Assembly: GCA_024223125.1 (NCBI GenBank)
Contig: JAAEOP010000666.1
Span: 1 to 5,971 of the forward strand
DNA: 5,971 nucleotides
From: Chloroflexota bacterium
GTDB lineage: Bacteria > Chloroflexota > Anaerolineae > Promineifilales > Promineifilaceae
Reading direction: 5' to 3'
The notes beneath the pieces were generated by a model, which saw only the letters and a list, made by a program, of their open reading frames with translations, had not been told where the DNA came from and did no database searches. How positions within the stretch are numbered: the first letter of the stretch is position 1; every line of letters starts with the position of its first letter. Made by a program: the position numbers and the translations under genes. Below are positions 5,506 to 5,971 of the stretch, one piece after another.

Positions 5506-5971
5506 ATGAGGCACAAATTGTTTTTAATTGTTGGTCTGATAATGTTAATGACGGCCGTGGCTGTCACATTTGTTCAAGCTCAATTACCTGTTGAGGATAA
5601 TCATTGGCAGGAAAAGGTAGATGCCTGGGTATTGCAAACGGCTGATCCGGCGTTAGCTGCCCCTGGTGAAGGGCTGCCCCAAACTGAATTTTTGGTTGTT
5701 TTAGCAGAACAGGGAGATGTGAGTGGGGCAGACGCACTCTCTACCAAAGAGGAAAAGGGGCAGTATGTTTATGAGACTTTGATGGCCGTTGCCCGCCGTA
5801 CTCAACCCGCCCTCATCAACCAGCTAGAAATAGCCGGAGTGCCTTACCGGCAGTTTTGGGTGGTAAATATGATCTGGGTGCAGGGGGATATGGACCTGGT
5901 GCGCCAGATGGCTCACCGTGATGATGTGGCTCACATTGCCGCCAATCCCACAGTAAAATTGGATTTGCTAC
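5506..5971 (+). CDS. secreted S8 (subtilisin-like) serine protease, N-terminal part only
   Basis: An ATG at 5506 opens 155 codons that run off the right edge. Residues 1-25 are a clear signal peptide: basic MRHK, a hydrophobic core LFLIVGLIMLMTAVAVTF, and a likely cut after FVQA before QLP. Residues 58-152 resemble the inhibitor I9-type propeptide found before subtilisin domains: TEFLVVLAEQGDVSGA, a helix KGQYVYETLMAVARRTQPAL, then GVPYRQFWVVNMIWVQGD, LVRQMAHRDDVAHIAANP. The last segment is the usual motif leading into the mature protease. The catalytic Asp, His and Ser lie beyond the window, so activity cannot be judged. A weak AAAGAG (5495-5500) precedes the start by 5 bases. The family call rests on the propeptide pattern; another propeptide-bearing secreted protein is possible. 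Confidence 0.75.
   Translation, partial: MRHKLFLIVGLIMLMTAVAVTFVQAQLPVEDNHWQEKVDAWVLQTADPALAAPGEGLPQTEFLVVLAEQGDVSGADALSTKEEKGQYVYETLMAVARRTQPALINQLEIAGVPYRQFWVVNMIWVQGDMDLVRQMAHRDDVAHIAANPTVKLDLL

Larger units (their letters stand above)
24..5558. repeat. dispersed over-represented palindrome CGGCCG (mostly CGGCCGT/ACGGCCG)
   Basis: By hand I count 24 CGGCCG sites, starting at 24, 105, 231, 664, 890, 1171, 1627, 2213, 2573, 2933, 3302, 3464, 3592, 3674, 3851, 3952, 4127, 4199, 4726, 4787, 5044, 5090, 5125 and 5552. Twenty have the 7-base form CGGCCGT or ACGGCCG, and eight are the full octamer ACGGCCGT. One to two hexamers would be expected at this base composition. Sites lie in every gene and in different reading frames, so amino-acid demand does not explain them. 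Confidence 0.7.

Overview
The window is about 6 kb of roughly 50 % GC bacterial DNA. It looks like an ordinary chromosomal region rather than a mobile island. I infer a Chloroflexota (Anaerolineae-like) source, mainly from the style of the proteins: an ECF sigma factor with a proline-rich tail, a membrane-anchored Amidase_3, a TPR protein followed by a single membrane span, and an S8 protease propeptide. This is an inference, not a database match. The whole window is also strewn with the palindrome CGGCCG, usually as CGGCCGT or ACGGCCG (24 copies by my hand count, where one or two would be expected by chance). That compares with the HIP1 octamer of cyanobacteria and may serve as a lineage signature.

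Layout. The left part carries two minus-strand genes: a membrane-anchored N-acetylmuramoyl-L-alanine amidase (536-1327) and, overlapping its stop by 8 bases, a TPR/single-span protein that runs off the left edge (1-543). A 317-base divergent gap (1328-1644) holds a possible 16-residue leader peptide and three consecutive hairpins, the last terminator-like. To the right are plus-strand genes: an ECF-type sigma factor (1645-2286), the membrane AAA+ metalloprotease FtsH (2475-4385) with a strong terminator, an enoyl-CoA hydratase/isomerase family enzyme (4620-5396), and the secreted N-terminus of a probable S8 (subtilisin-like) protease running off the right edge (5506-5971).

The intergenic regions hold the most unusual material. 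Upstream of ftsH there is a sigma-A-like promoter whose 17-base spacer and -10 box are occupied by a perfect 8+8 palindrome, an operator layout. A leader follows in which one segment can pair with either of two downstream segments, a switch-like layout. Between ftsH and the hydratase gene there is a 95-base nested palindrome resembling a paired REP element (REPIN), whose right edge contains a perfect TATAAT. Between the hydratase and protease genes there is a degenerate heptanucleotide repeat tract.

Functional themes are envelope maintenance (amidase, FtsH, secreted protease), stress or envelope-type transcription control (ECF sigma) and acyl-CoA metabolism (hydratase). Apart from the overlapping amidase/TPR pair, nothing shows the genes form one operon. 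I see no tRNA, rRNA, CRISPR array, transposase, phage gene or clear defence system. The candidates for something undescribed are regulatory and repeat elements, not a new protein system.
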